NCBI GenBank assembly: GCA_024642705.1 | Contig: JAHEAQ010000003.1 | Coordinates: 38,967 to 102,966, forward strand | Origin: Bacteroidota bacterium | GTDB lineage: Bacteria; Bacteroidota; Bacteroidia; Chitinophagales; Saprospiraceae | DNA length: 64,000 bases | Direction of reading: 5' to 3' | Shown: one piece after another, positions 8,522 to 18,264 of the stretch | Layout: each line of letters opens with the position of its first letter | Position numbering within the stretch: the stretch's first letter is position 1 | Translations under genes and position numbers: made by a program | Notes under the pieces: generated by a model | Told to the model about the DNA's origin: nothing | Seen by the model: the letters and a program-made list of their open reading frames with translations, nothing else | The model's database searches: none

Positions 8522-9451
8522 TCAATCGACGAATAAGGCAGCTATTGATCGATATTCATGCGTATTCCTAATAGCTTTTGCGAATAACTGCGCACAACTA
8601 AGCACTTTAATTTTATTGGTTTTTTTCTTCAGAGGCAATGTGTCAGTCACAATAAGATTCTTTAATTGCGACTTTTCAATATTCTCATATGCATTCCCGG
8701 AGAGCACAGCATGTGTGCATAACGCTGTGACACTTTTCGCTCCTTTTTCCATAATTACATCTGCAGCTTTGCACAACGTCCCAGCTGTATCTGCCATGTC
8801 ATCTACCAACACTACATCAGCTCCTTCAACATTTCCTATTACCGTCATTGCTGCTACTTCATTAGCTCTCCGACGTTCTTTATCACAAATAACTAAATCT
8901 CTTTCAAAAAACTTCGCATAGGTTCTTGCTCTTTTTACACCTCCCACATCTGGAGATGCAAAAATTACATTATCCATATCAAGGGTCTTCAAATATGGAA
9001 TAAATATAGCCTCCGATTTTAAGTGATCTACTGGAATGTCAAAAAAACCTTGAATCTGATCAGCATGAAGATCCATTGTCATAATTCTGTTCACGCCAGC
9101 CGTCTCCAAAATATTTGCAATCAATTTTGCAGAAATTGGAACTCTAGGTTTGTCTTTTCTGTCTTGTCTTGCATAGCCAAAATATGGAATAACTGCCGTA
9201 ATGTAGCCTGCAGAAGCTCGTTTGGCTGAATCAATAAGTAGCAACAACTCCAGTAAGTTATCTGCAGGTGCAAAAGTTGATTGGATAAAAAATACGCTTG
9301 CTCCTCGAACAGACTCTTCAATAATGGTTTGCATTTCTCCATCACTAAATTTATTGACAGTTACTTTTCCGAGAGGGTATCCATAGAATTCAGAAATAGG
9401 TTCCGAAATATATCTCGATCCTGTTCCAGAAAATAATTTTACTTCTTTCAT
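8522..9451 (-). CDS. prs: Ribose-phosphate pyrophosphokinase (PRPP synthetase)
   Basis: Cytosolic enzyme that makes PRPP from ribose 5-phosphate and ATP for purine, pyrimidine, histidine, tryptophan and NAD synthesis. The 309-residue length is standard. Visible motifs are SDGEMQ near residue 37, the catalytic region YFGYARQDRK (about 91-100), the MTMDLHADQIQGFF loop (about 125-138), and the PRPP-binding loop VVLVDDMADTAGTL (about 213-226). It stands alone and has a good -7 box 27 bases upstream. This enzyme supplies the pathway in which PurL, also in this window, acts. Confidence 0.97.
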   Translation of the reverse strand: MKEVKLFSGTGSRYISEPISEFYGYPLGKVTVNKFSDGEMQTIIEESVRGASVFFIQSTFAPADNLLELLLLIDSAKRASAGYITAVIPYFGYARQDRKDKPRVPISAKLIANILETAGVNRIMTMDLHADQIQGFFDIPVDHLKSEAIFIPYLKTLDMDNVIFASPDVGGVKRARTYAKFFERDLVICDKERRRANEVAAMTVIGNVEGADVVLVDDMADTAGTLCKAADVIMEKGAKSVTALCTHAVLSGNAYENIEKSQLKNLIVTDTLPLKKKTNKIKVLSCAQLFAKAIRNTHEYRSIAALFVD

Positions 9452-9477
9452 ATTTAATTTAAATCAATTCAAGAGGA

Positions 9478-9485
9478 CAAATTTA
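9478..9485 (-). promoter_or_regulatory. Putative -7 box for prs
   Basis: The minus strand reads TAAATTTGTCCTC, a full TAnnTTTG match 27 bases before the prs ATG, leaving a short leader of about 20 bases. Confidence 0.5.
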
Positions 9486-9678
9486 TTAATATTTTCATCC
9501 AAATAAGTTTAAAGTGTTTTATTTATATCAAATTAATTACAATAAATATAGCTAAGTCTATTGATTGTCATAATATTAAGTCGAAAACAATATTGTAATT
9601 GTTTCAATAATTCTAGAAATCTTATAATGTCATATAGAAAAAATATATCTTGACGATTCATATAGAAATATACCTTTT

Positions 9679-10953
9679 ATGAAAAAAATATTCGTTTTTT
9701 TTAGTTTCGCCCTCATAATGGCTTTTTATTCTTGTACTTCAACTGCTAAAGTTCCCTTGAAAAATGGAAATAACACTTTAGAAAATATGATTGATGATAA
9801 TACTGGAATCGATCAAAAAGCAAATGAACTAGCTCAAAAATTTATAATCACTGATGGTCACGTTGATCTTCCTTATAGATTAAAAATTCAAAATTTCAGA
9901 TTGGATAGAGAGTATTTGGGTATTCCAATTCAAACAGACAATGGAGATTTTGATTACGTACGAGCCAAAAAAGGAGGTTTAGATGCTCCATTTATGAGTA
10001 TTTTTATTCCGTCATCTTACCAAGATGGCCGGGCTAAAGTACTAGCAGATACGTTAATTGATATGGTTACTGGAATAGCTGATCAAATACCCGATAAATT
10101 TGCTATTGCAAAAAGTCCCTCTGATGTAAAAGCTCAATTTGCAAAAGGTCTAATATCCCTTCCTATGGGAATGGAAAATGGAGCTCCAATAGAAGGGGAT
10201 TTAAAAAATGTGGCTTATTTTAAAAAAAGAGGCATTTCATACATAACCTTAACGCACGGAAAAGATAACCATATTTGCGATAGCAGTTATGATACTACGG
10301 GCACTTGGGGTGGACTCAGCGATTTTGGTTATAAAGTGGTGGAAGAAATGAATAAACAAGGAATTATGGTGGACATTTCTCATGTTTCTGACAACACATT
10401 TTATCAAGTATTGAAAACAACAGCTGTTCCCGTAATAGCTTCACATTCATCTTGCAGAAAATTTACTCCAGGTTTCGAAAGGAATATGGATGATGATATG
10501 ATTAGAGCTTTAGGCGAAAATGGTGGCGTTATTCAAATTAATTTTGGATCTACATTTCTGGATAAAAAAATTCAAGACTATTCTGATGAACGGAGAGCCA
10601 AACTCTCAACTTTGCTGGATGAGAAAGGTCTATCATTCCGCGATGAGGAAGCCAAAGAGATAATCGAAGCATTCAATAAAACTAATCCACCAAAATATTC
10701 AGATGTTGCAATGGTTGCAGACCATATTGACAATGTGGTAGCCATTGCGGGAATTGATCATGTTGGAATTGGTTCGGATTACGATGGCGTAGGAGATTCT
10801 TTGCCTACAGGATTAAAAGATGTTTCTTCATATCCTAATCTAATTGCAGAATTATTGAGAAGAGATTATACTGAAGTAGATATTGAAAAAATTTGCTATA
10901 AAAATGTATTTAGAGTTTGGCAAGAAGTTATTAATTATGGTCAAACTCACTAA
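9679..10953 (+). CDS. Membrane dipeptidase (M19 family) lipoprotein
   Basis: A 424-residue zinc dipeptidase of the M19 (renal dipeptidase) family, predicted to be a lipoprotein: the leader ends in AFYSC, a lipobox with the cysteine near residue 19. Metal ligands are visible as DGHVDLP (His61, Asp63), the bridging glutamate in MGMENGAP (about residue 156), HVSD and ASHSSCR, and the late aspartate in GIGSDYDGVG. The family hydrolyses dipeptides, including D-amino-acid forms, so a role in peptide salvage or wall turnover in the envelope is likely. It is monocistronic; the Bat operon begins 200 bases downstream. Confidence 0.93.
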   Translation: MKKIFVFFSFALIMAFYSCTSTAKVPLKNGNNTLENMIDDNTGIDQKANELAQKFIITDGHVDLPYRLKIQNFRLDREYLGIPIQTDNGDFDYVRAKKGGLDAPFMSIFIPSSYQDGRAKVLADTLIDMVTGIADQIPDKFAIAKSPSDVKAQFAKGLISLPMGMENGAPIEGDLKNVAYFKKRGISYITLTHGKDNHICDSSYDTTGTWGGLSDFGYKVVEEMNKQGIMVDISHVSDNTFYQVLKTTAVPVIASHSSCRKFTPGFERNMDDDMIRALGENGGVIQINFGSTFLDKKIQDYSDERRAKLSTLLDEKGLSFRDEEAKEIIEAFNKTNPPKYSDVAMVADHIDNVVAIAGIDHVGIGSDYDGVGDSLPTGLKDVSSYPNLIAELLRRDYTEVDIEKICYKNVFRVWQEVINYGQTH

Positions 10954-11152
10954 TTCTACCTAATCGAAAAATTCTAGTCATATTTCTATTGATTTATTTG
11001 ATTTGGAATAAAATACATATTTATTGTAGAAAATTGTTCCTGCTCTAACAACATTTTTTTAAAATTGCACCTTATTAGTATGGTACATTAAGAATGAACT
11101 GTAGTATGTTCTTTAAAATTTTATTTTCGAACATTTAAACAAAAAAAAAGTA

Positions 11153-12148
11153 ATGTCAGAAGTAGATATTGAGATGCTAAATCAACAAATTCACCAAGCA
11201 AGCGAATTTGTAGATGTAATTAGAAAAGAAACTTCCAAGGTTATTGTCGGGCAAACTCAAATGGTGGACAGGTTATTAATTGGTCTTTTAGCTGAAGGTC
11301 ATATTCTTTTGGAAGGCCTTCCGGGACTTGCTAAGACGCTCTCTATTCGAACTCTTGCATCAGCTATTAATTCAAGTTTTAGTAGAATTCAGTTTACACC
11401 AGACTTACTGCCTGCGGACATTATTGGGACCATGATTTACAATCCGTCTCAAAATGAATTCACCGTTAGGAAAGGACCTATTTTTGCCAATTTTATTTTA
11501 GCTGACGAAATAAATAGGGCACCTGCAAAAGTTCAAAGTGCTTTACTTGAGGCAATGCAAGAGAGACAAGTAACTATAGGACGGGATACATTTAGCTTAG
11601 AAGAGCCATTTTTAGTTCTCGCGACACAAAATCCAATTGATCAAGAAGGGACCTATCCTCTTCCAGAAGCACAAGTTGATAGATTTATGCTAAAAGTTAA
11701 AGTGGATTATCCTAGTAAAGCTGAAGAAAAATCAATTATTAGACGTGTGATTAATGGCGAAACAAGTCAGAAAATTTCAGCAATTGTTGATCCTGCAAAA
11801 ATCATTAAGGCAAGAAACCTAGTGAAAAATGTATATATGGATGAAAAAATTGAAAATTATATTCTAGACATCATTTTTGCAAGTAGAAATCCTAAAGATT
11901 ATGGCCTTAATGATTTAGATGGATTAATTAATTATGGTGGTTCTCCAAGAGCCAGTATTAACTTAGCAATTGCATCGAAAGCATTAGCTTTCTTAAATAG
12001 AAGAGGTTATGTAATCCCGGAAGATGTTAGAGAAATTTGTCAGGATGTAATGCGACATAGAATTGGCCTAAGTTATGAAGCTGAAGCTGAAAACATTAGC
12101 CAAGAAGATATCATTACAAGGATTCTAAACAAAGTAGAAGTACCTTAA
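11153..12148 (+). CDS. MoxR family AAA+ ATPase
   Basis: A 331-residue cytosolic chaperone-type ATPase. Walker A GLPGLAKTLS (residues about 55-64), Walker B FILADEINRAP (about 119-129), the sensor residue in ATQNPIDQEGTYPLPEAQ and the arginine-containing RPSR-like SPRASINLA stretch all fit the MoxR AAA_3 family. MoxR proteins act on VWA-domain partners, and here DUF58, BatA and BatB follow in the same operon. This is the first gene of the Bat operon; the next gene starts 5 bases after its stop. Confidence 0.96.
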   Translation: MSEVDIEMLNQQIHQASEFVDVIRKETSKVIVGQTQMVDRLLIGLLAEGHILLEGLPGLAKTLSIRTLASAINSSFSRIQFTPDLLPADIIGTMIYNPSQNEFTVRKGPIFANFILADEINRAPAKVQSALLEAMQERQVTIGRDTFSLEEPFLVLATQNPIDQEGTYPLPEAQVDRFMLKVKVDYPSKAEEKSIIRRVINGETSQKISAIVDPAKIIKARNLVKNVYMDEKIENYILDIIFASRNPKDYGLNDLDGLINYGGSPRASINLAIASKALAFLNRRGYVIPEDVREICQDVMRHRIGLSYEAEAENISQEDIITRILNKVEVP

Positions 12149-12153
12149 TTTCG

Positions 12154-13515
12154 ATGATTACTGAAAAGAACATCTTTGGTTTCACAAAACCCTTAAAAAT
12201 ATGCATTATAATTTCTTTTGCTTTTTTAATGCATCTAAAAGTGATTGCCCAAATTGAAAATTACGAGCAAATTGTAATCGATTTATTTGAAAGTAACAAT
12301 GTGAATGTTAGTGTAGAATATTTTACTGGTAAATTTGAAAATGCTCACCCATTGAATTTGGCCTACGCAATTGTAGATAATGATGTCAAAGGAATTTATC
12401 GTTTTCAAGGAGAAGAAATGATTTTCTATCTTGACGGGCAAATAAAAAATGATTCTTTACTCTTTCTCATTACAGATGAATTTGAAGAAAACTGTGGATT
12501 TATAAAATTGCAACGAAACGACGATATACTCCAAGGGAAATGGATCAATTTGAACCAAACTAAAAATTATAACTTGTTTTTTAAGAGAGGGAAAAAAGAT
12601 GGCTCCCTGAAAAAAAGTCAATGGTTAAAGAAATATTCTTCTAAAAACAATGGAGCGTATGAAAGTTTTACTTTTGAGAAAATGGAAAACAATGAAGTAG
12701 AAGTAAGATATTATTCAAGCATTTTAAATCAAGAGCAAAATTTCCAGACTTCTTGTAAAAACACGGAATGTGACAATTTCGAATTAAGTTTTAAAAATGT
12801 TTACCAACCAATTGAAATAGTGGCAACTATATCTCCATCTGAGCAACTAAATTTAATTTATAAAGAAGCCAAGGGTGATAAATTAAAAAACATGGATTTA
12901 GAAGTAAATTTGTCTTACGCTCCAATCCAAAAATTAAGTTATTCTTATAGAATAGATGCATTCTTACCAACAACCCAATTTCCAGTATTAGATGATTATA
13001 TTGTTGAAAAAAGTTTTGAAATAATGGATTCTTTTGAAAACAAAATTCATTCCATAGAAGACGTTGAAGGATTGACTCCAAGCATGCATTTGAGATATGA
13101 ATTGTTGGGATGGAGTGAAATTGATTATATATCACCAGCCATTATTTCCGGCAAAATGATTTTTATCAATAATGAAAATAAAAAAGCAAAAAGTTTTTAT
13201 TTCAACTTTGATATTTCAAAAAACAAATTGTTCACGATTTCTGACCAAATAAAAAAGGAGTTTCTCTTAGATCCCGAACTCCAAAAATTGCTCAAGGAAG
13301 AAACTGAGAAACAAATGGAAAATAAATCAGAATTCGATCGGGAATGGATAGAATCAATTGAAATAAAACCTAATAATTTTAATGAAACAGGAATAATCTT
13401 CAGTTCAGAATATAATTTAAAAAATGGTGAAATAAAGGTAGTTGTACCTTTTCAATTATTCTCAGAAGATGGATTTAAAAGAAATAATCTATTGCAAAAA
13501 ATGATAACATTCTAA
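12154..13515 (+). CDS. Predicted secreted protein with DUF3298-like C-terminus, in the Bat operon
   Basis: A 453-residue protein I do not recognise as a whole. An N-terminal hydrophobic segment ending in KVIAQ (about residues 16-33) is a likely signal peptide with a longer than usual n-region. The C-terminal third has the pattern of DUF3298/RsiV-like domains: ISGKMIFINNENKKAKSF, a helical stretch with KLLKEETEKQ, and a closing YNLKNGEIKVVVPFQLF. It sits between the MoxR and DUF58 genes with gaps of only 5 bases on each side, so it is certainly co-transcribed with them, yet these two genes are normally adjacent in Bat operons. A role in the same envelope process is inferred from position alone. 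Confidence 0.7.
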   Translation: MITEKNIFGFTKPLKICIIISFAFLMHLKVIAQIENYEQIVIDLFESNNVNVSVEYFTGKFENAHPLNLAYAIVDNDVKGIYRFQGEEMIFYLDGQIKNDSLLFLITDEFEENCGFIKLQRNDDILQGKWINLNQTKNYNLFFKRGKKDGSLKKSQWLKKYSSKNNGAYESFTFEKMENNEVEVRYYSSILNQEQNFQTSCKNTECDNFELSFKNVYQPIEIVATISPSEQLNLIYKEAKGDKLKNMDLEVNLSYAPIQKLSYSYRIDAFLPTTQFPVLDDYIVEKSFEIMDSFENKIHSIEDVEGLTPSMHLRYELLGWSEIDYISPAIISGKMIFINNENKKAKSFYFNFDISKNKLFTISDQIKKEFLLDPELQKLLKEETEKQMENKSEFDREWIESIEIKPNNFNETGIIFSSEYNLKNGEIKVVVPFQLFSEDGFKRNNLLQKMITF

Positions 13516-13520
13516 AGTAA

Positions 13521-14387
13521 ATGAGAGATGTAAAGGAAATTCTCAAAAAGGTTAGAAAGATTGAGATTAAAACCAAAAGATTAAGCAAGCATATATTTTC
13601 TGGAGAGTACCATAGTGCTTTTAAAGGGAGAGGAATGTCGTTTAGCGAAGTTCGATCTTACCAATATGGGGATGATATCAGGAACATTGATTGGAATGTT
13701 ACCGCGAGAACAAATGAAGCCCATGTTAAAGTATATGAAGAGGAGCGAGAACTTACTGTAATGTTATTGATTGACGTGAGCAAATCAGCTTTCTTCGGTA
13801 CAATTAATCAATTCAAGAATGACTACATCACTGAACTTGCAGCTGTAATTTCTTTTTCAGCAATAACAAATAATGATAAAGTCGGAGCTATTTTATTTAC
13901 AAATCATGTGGAGATGTACATTCCTCCAAAGAAAGGAAGGCAACACATCTTAAGAATTATAAGGGAATTAATATATTTTGAGCCAAAGAACAATGGTACT
14001 GATATAGCTGAAGCACTTTTATATTTAAATAATGTAATAAAGAAGAAAAGTATAGCCTTTTTGATTTCAGATTTTATAAGCGAAGGATATGAAGAAAGCT
14101 TAAGAATTTCTGCAAGAAAACATGATATTATTGGGCTTCATGTTTATGATAGGCATGAAAAACAATTGCCAGATGTAGGATTACTCGAATTAATGGATGC
14201 TGAAACTGGATCGAAGGGGATAATAAATACTTCTAACAAAAAACAAAGAGCCTCCTACGCACAGAAATTTGAAACAAAAGAAACCATGTTTTACAAAACT
14301 TTTCAAAAATCAGGTTTGAAAACTGGAAGTTTAAGCACTGAAGATGATTATGTCAAAGAATTAATCAAATTGTTTAAATCTCATTGA
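13521..14387 (+). CDS. DUF58 domain-containing protein (VWA-like)
   Basis: A 288-residue cytosolic protein. The N-terminus has the DUF58 signature FSGEYHSAFKGRGMSFSEVR followed by YQYGDDIRNIDWNVTAR (residues about 27-62), then a VWA-like half with the metal-site motif DVSKS (Asp85). DUF58 proteins are regular partners of MoxR ATPases. It lies 5 bases after the unknown secreted gene and 10 bases before the next gene. Confidence 0.95.
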   Translation: MRDVKEILKKVRKIEIKTKRLSKHIFSGEYHSAFKGRGMSFSEVRSYQYGDDIRNIDWNVTARTNEAHVKVYEEERELTVMLLIDVSKSAFFGTINQFKNDYITELAAVISFSAITNNDKVGAILFTNHVEMYIPPKKGRQHILRIIRELIYFEPKNNGTDIAEALLYLNNVIKKKSIAFLISDFISEGYEESLRISARKHDIIGLHVYDRHEKQLPDVGLLELMDAETGSKGIINTSNKKQRASYAQKFETKETMFYKTFQKSGLKTGSLSTEDDYVKELIKLFKSH

Positions 14388-14397
14388 AACCCTTAAA

Positions 14398-15447
14398 ATG
14401 AATAAAGTAAACATAATTATTTGCTTCATATATTACTGCATCTTTAGCAGTGGGCTTCTTAATGCGCAAGAAATAGTATACAATACATTTATCCAGGATT
14501 CCATTGGTGTTGGTGAAAATGTAGATTTCTATATCTCTGTTGAACAGCAAAACACTCCCAATGTTAGTTCAATAAATCTGAATGCAATTGAAAATATTTT
14601 GTTCTATCCTGCTGTACCTTCCCAAGGCGATACTATCAAATCTACCAAAGCAGACATAGCTGTTAACAGTTATGGTTTATGGATTGACGCAGATAAAAAC
14701 GGAATTATCGAAGGTGAAGAACTGAAATGGGAAAAAGTCCAGAATGGAGACACCATTATTTATAGAAATAAATTAAATTTTTCTTTTTTCGACGTTGGTA
14801 TATATGTTTTTGAAGGATTTTTAATTGAAAATAATGGAACTTCAATTACTACAAATAAAGCATATTTAAAAGTCAATTTTAAAGATTATGATCAGATTGC
14901 TAAAGATTCCTCAGGCCTTGCTCCAATAAAGGGAATTGTGAATGAAAACCTAGCATTTTTGGATATTTTACCTTTTTTATTAATGGTAGTCATTCCGATA
15001 TTATTGATTTTTGCAGTAATAAAATTTGTTAAGTACAGAAAATCACATAAACTCATCCCTGAACCAATCCAAGCAGAAATTATTCCTCCTGATGTCAAGG
15101 CATTGAATGAATTAAGGATGTTGAAAACCAAAGAACTTTGGCAAAAGGGAGAAATCAAGACCTACCAAAGTGAGCTAAGCTATATTATAAGAGAATATCT
15201 TGAGGGACGGTATGACATAAAAGCACTAGAAAATACTACGAGCCAAATCATTAATTCTATACAGGATACTACTTTTGATGAAGAGGATCAAATAAAATTA
15301 AAACGGATTCTGCAAATTTCAGACTTGGTAAAATTTGCAAAAGCTCAGCCTAATGTGAATGTTCATGAAGAGTTTATGAATGATGCGATTTCATTTGTTG
15401 AAAAAACAAAACAAGAATTAACACAAGAAAATAGAGAAGAAGAATGA
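14398..15447 (+). CDS. Bat operon membrane protein (BatD/DUF4381-like architecture)
   Basis: A 349-residue protein with a signal peptide (ending LLNAQ), an extracytoplasmic beta-rich domain (residues about 25-175), one transmembrane helix (about 190-210, LPFLLMVVIPILLIFAVIKFV) and a cytoplasmic helical tail with KELWQKGEIKTYQSELSYIIREYLEGRYD, the pattern of DUF4381 and BatD tails. It overlaps BatA by 4 bases. The architecture suggests it brings a periplasmic domain next to the membrane VWA proteins. The assignment is by layout and context. Confidence 0.78.
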   Translation: MNKVNIIICFIYYCIFSSGLLNAQEIVYNTFIQDSIGVGENVDFYISVEQQNTPNVSSINLNAIENILFYPAVPSQGDTIKSTKADIAVNSYGLWIDADKNGIIEGEELKWEKVQNGDTIIYRNKLNFSFFDVGIYVFEGFLIENNGTSITTNKAYLKVNFKDYDQIAKDSSGLAPIKGIVNENLAFLDILPFLLMVVIPILLIFAVIKFVKYRKSHKLIPEPIQAEIIPPDVKALNELRMLKTKELWQKGEIKTYQSELSYIIREYLEGRYDIKALENTTSQIINSIQDTTFDEEDQIKLKRILQISDLVKFAKAQPNVNVHEEFMNDAISFVEKTKQELTQENREEE

Positions 15448-16454
15448 TCTCAATATTGAAAAATATGCATTTTGAGCACCCAGCATTTTTCCTTTTGTTG
15501 CTTGTGATCCCATTCATTATTTGGTGGAAAATATTGCGAAAAAGCAACACTTTTGATACTGCATTGACTATTTCAAGTCTAAGTTTAAAAGAAAGGCCAT
15601 TTTCATTAAAAGTTTTTCTTTTACCATTTCTACCCTGGTTAAGAATATTAGCACTTATTGCTTTTATTATTGCTTTAGCAAGACCGCAACTTACTTTAAA
15701 AGAGGAAACAGTAAAAGCTGAAGGAATAGACATTATGATGTCCATCGACCTATCAACGAGTATGTTAACACGCGATTTTGTGCCAGACAGATTGAGCGTT
15801 ACAAAGCAAGTTGCAGCAGAATTTGTTCAAAAAAGGCAATATGACAGAATAGGGCTTACCGTATTCGCTGAGGAAAGTTTCACCCAATGTCCACTTACTA
15901 CAGATCATAGGATATTGACTGACTTTTTAGAAAATTTACAATGTGGATTGCTAAATGATGGAACTGCAATTGGCATGGGATTGGCAACAGCTGTTAACAG
16001 AATAAAAGACAGCGAATCGAAAAGTAAAATTATAATATTATTAACAGACGGTGTAAATAATTCTGGATATATAACTCCATTAACTGCAGCTGAAATTGCA
16101 AAGGAATTCGGTATTAAGGTTTATACAATTGGTGTAGGGTCCAATAATAATGCGATGGGTCCTACCAGTATTAGAAGAGATGGCACTATAATGTTTGGAA
16201 TGACAAGAGGTCGAATTGATGAAGCTTTATTGCAAGAAATAGCCACAATGACAGGTGGAAAATATTTCAGGGCTGCGGATGAGGAAACATTGAAAAACAT
16301 ATATGATCAGATTGATCAATTAGAAAAAACTGAAATTGAAGTTAATGTCTTCAGAAGATACAGTGAGGAATACAGAATTTTCTTTGTTTTGGGTCTGATC
16401 TTATTACTATCAGAAATTATTTTGAAATTTAGCATACTAAGAACCATACCATAG
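15444..16454 (+). CDS. batA: VWA domain-containing protein BatA
   Basis: A 336-residue inner-membrane protein: hydrophobic segments near residues 12-30 and 55-78, a VWA domain (about 90-290) and a C-terminal helix (about 308-328), the standard BatA/BatB layout. The metal-ion-dependent adhesion site is intact: DLSTS (Asp102), a threonine in LTTDHR, and LLTDGVNNSG. It begins 4 bases inside the previous gene and is followed 2 bases later by its paralogue BatB. The Bat (Bacteroides aerotolerance) name is by homology; the biochemical task is unresolved. Confidence 0.93.
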   Translation: MISILKNMHFEHPAFFLLLLVIPFIIWWKILRKSNTFDTALTISSLSLKERPFSLKVFLLPFLPWLRILALIAFIIALARPQLTLKEETVKAEGIDIMMSIDLSTSMLTRDFVPDRLSVTKQVAAEFVQKRQYDRIGLTVFAEESFTQCPLTTDHRILTDFLENLQCGLLNDGTAIGMGLATAVNRIKDSESKSKIIILLTDGVNNSGYITPLTAAEIAKEFGIKVYTIGVGSNNNAMGPTSIRRDGTIMFGMTRGRIDEALLQEIATMTGGKYFRAADEETLKNIYDQIDQLEKTEIEVNVFRRYSEEYRIFFVLGLILLLSEIILKFSILRTIP

Positions 16455-16456
16455 CG

Positions 16457-17467
16457 ATGTTTAGATTTGAAGAAATATCATATTTAATGCTGTTAGCAGG
16501 AATTCCAATTTTGGTCTTGTTGTTTTTTATTTCATATAGATGGAGCAAATTACGACTCAACAAAATGATAGATATTGGTTTGCAACCAAGTTTATTAAAT
16601 CATATTTCTAAAATTCTAAGAAGGACAAAACAGCTTTTAATTCTTTTCAGCATTCTATTTCTTTCTTTAGCAGGAGCTAACCCACAATGGGGTAATAAAA
16701 AAGCAAAAGTCGCCTCAAAAAGTGCAGATATATTTATAGTTTTAGATATTTCACAAAGTATGATGGCCAAAGATATTTCTCCAAATCGAATGGAAAGGGC
16801 TAAAAGATTCGCAGAACAGCTTACAGAAGGTCTTAAAGGGAACAGAATGGGATTGATTTTATTTGCTGGAGAAGCTTATTTACAGATGCCATTGACAAGT
16901 GATTATGCAGCAACTGAATTATTTATCAGAACTGCAAATCCTGATCAAGCTGGAACTCAAGGAACTGTCATTGAAGAAGCATTAAATTTAGCTTCAAAAG
17001 CATTCCAAGAAGATAATCTTCACCACAAAACAATTATTATTATTTCAGATGGAGAAAATCATGAGGAAAACGCCATTGCAAAGGCAAAAGAAGCTTTTGA
17101 TCAAGGAATTGTAATTTATGCTATTGGAATTGGGACTGAAGAAGGAGATTTTATTCCATATACTACACCCAACGGTGTAGAAGATTACAAAAGAGATGAA
17201 AATGGTAAGCTCATAAAAAGTCAGTTTAATCAGGCACTACTCAATGATATCGCAAATAGTGGCGGGGGAAAATATTACAGTATACTTGCTGGCGATCAAA
17301 TAATTGATGACTTGAATTTAGAATTAGAAAAACTGGACAAAAGAGAGATCGAACAAAAATCATTTACGGATTACAACAGTTATTTTCAATATTTTTTATT
17401 TGTTGCGTTTTTATTATTGATTTTAGAATTTTTATTATCAGAACGTAAAACCTTAAATAAAACTTGA
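16457..17467 (+). CDS. batB: VWA domain-containing protein BatB
   Basis: Paralogue of BatA with the same length (336 residues) and layout: two N-terminal membrane helices (residues about 10-28 and 55-72), VWA domain with DISQS (Asp97), LTSDYA and IISDGENHEENA, then a C-terminal helix (about 312-330). BatA and BatB are thought to form complexes in the inner membrane with BatC and BatD facing the periplasm. The next gene starts 31 bases downstream. Confidence 0.93.
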   Translation: MFRFEEISYLMLLAGIPILVLLFFISYRWSKLRLNKMIDIGLQPSLLNHISKILRRTKQLLILFSILFLSLAGANPQWGNKKAKVASKSADIFIVLDISQSMMAKDISPNRMERAKRFAEQLTEGLKGNRMGLILFAGEAYLQMPLTSDYAATELFIRTANPDQAGTQGTVIEEALNLASKAFQEDNLHHKTIIIISDGENHEENAIAKAKEAFDQGIVIYAIGIGTEEGDFIPYTTPNGVEDYKRDENGKLIKSQFNQALLNDIANSGGGKYYSILAGDQIIDDLNLELEKLDKREIEQKSFTDYNSYFQYFLFVAFLLLILEFLLSERKTLNKT

Positions 17468-17498
17468 CATTAACATACTTTTTTACAAATATTAACAA

Positions 17499-18218
17499 AT
17501 GAACTTAAGAATCTTTTTTAGTATTTTTATGTTAACTTATATGGGAAGTCTGAATGCTCAATCAGCACATAAACTGCTACGCAATGGTGACAAATCCTAC
17601 ACAAAAGGTGATTATCTTACGGCGGAAGAAGAATACAGGAAGGCTCTTTCTGAAAAACAATTATATAAAGGAAATTATAATTTAGGAAATAGTATTTATA
17701 ATCAAGAAAGATATGATGAAGCAATAGAAAAATATAAATCTTCTATTCAAAGTGCCCAAACAGAGGATGAAAAAAATAGATCTTTTTATAATCTTGGAAA
17801 TGCTTATGCGAAAAAAGGAGAATTCAAAGAGGCAATAGAATCCTATAAAAATGCGCTTAAAATCAATCCCGATGATGCTGCAACAAAAAATAACTTGCAG
17901 CAAATGATTATTCAAAAAATGCAGCAAGAACAACAACAACAGCAGCAGCAACAGCAGCAACAGGAACAGGAAAAGCAGCAACAAGAGCAACAGCAAGAAG
18001 AAAATCAAGAAAAACAAGAACAAGAGCAAGAGCAAAACACTTCAGAGGAAAATGATATCAATAATGAACAATCCGATGAAAATCAGGAAGTAAGCGAAGA
18101 TTTGAGTAAAGAAGATGCAGAAAAATTGCTTCAAATCATTGAAAATGAAGAAAAGAAAGTTCAAGAAAAAATGAGAAAAAAGAGCGGAAATAAAAAAAAG
18201 CCATTGAAAGATTGGTGA
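17499..18218 (+). CDS. batC: Periplasmic TPR protein BatC with poly-glutamine tail
   Basis: A 239-residue protein with signal peptide (ending SLNAQ), three TPR units (residues about 25-140; GNYNLGNSIYNQERYDEAIEKY, FYNLGNAYAKKGEFKEAIESY shown in part) and then a glutamine- and glutamate-rich segment from residue 142 to about 180, followed by an acidic and a final basic patch (RKKSGNKKKP). The TPRs suit protein-protein contact with BatA/BatB. The tail is coded by near-perfect CAA/CAG repeats and so may vary in length between strains. Confidence 0.92.
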   Translation: MNLRIFFSIFMLTYMGSLNAQSAHKLLRNGDKSYTKGDYLTAEEEYRKALSEKQLYKGNYNLGNSIYNQERYDEAIEKYKSSIQSAQTEDEKNRSFYNLGNAYAKKGEFKEAIESYKNALKINPDDAATKNNLQQMIIQKMQQEQQQQQQQQQQQEQEKQQQEQQQEENQEKQEQEQEQNTSEENDINNEQSDENQEVSEDLSKEDAEKLLQIIENEEKKVQEKMRKKSGNKKKPLKDW

Positions 18219-18264
18219 TTTTTAAATAACCTCAATTTATAAAAGCATTAAACGAGATTTGTTT

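Noticed and set aside
9650..9678. TTG and TACCTTTT as promoter of the M19 dipeptidase
   Set aside because: The -7 box would end directly at the ATG, placing the start of transcription inside the gene, and the last base does not match.
17682..18035. Leucine-rich open frame on the minus strand
   Set aside because: It is the antisense shadow of the CAA/CAG repeat in batC; poly-leucine is what the complement of a glutamine repeat gives.
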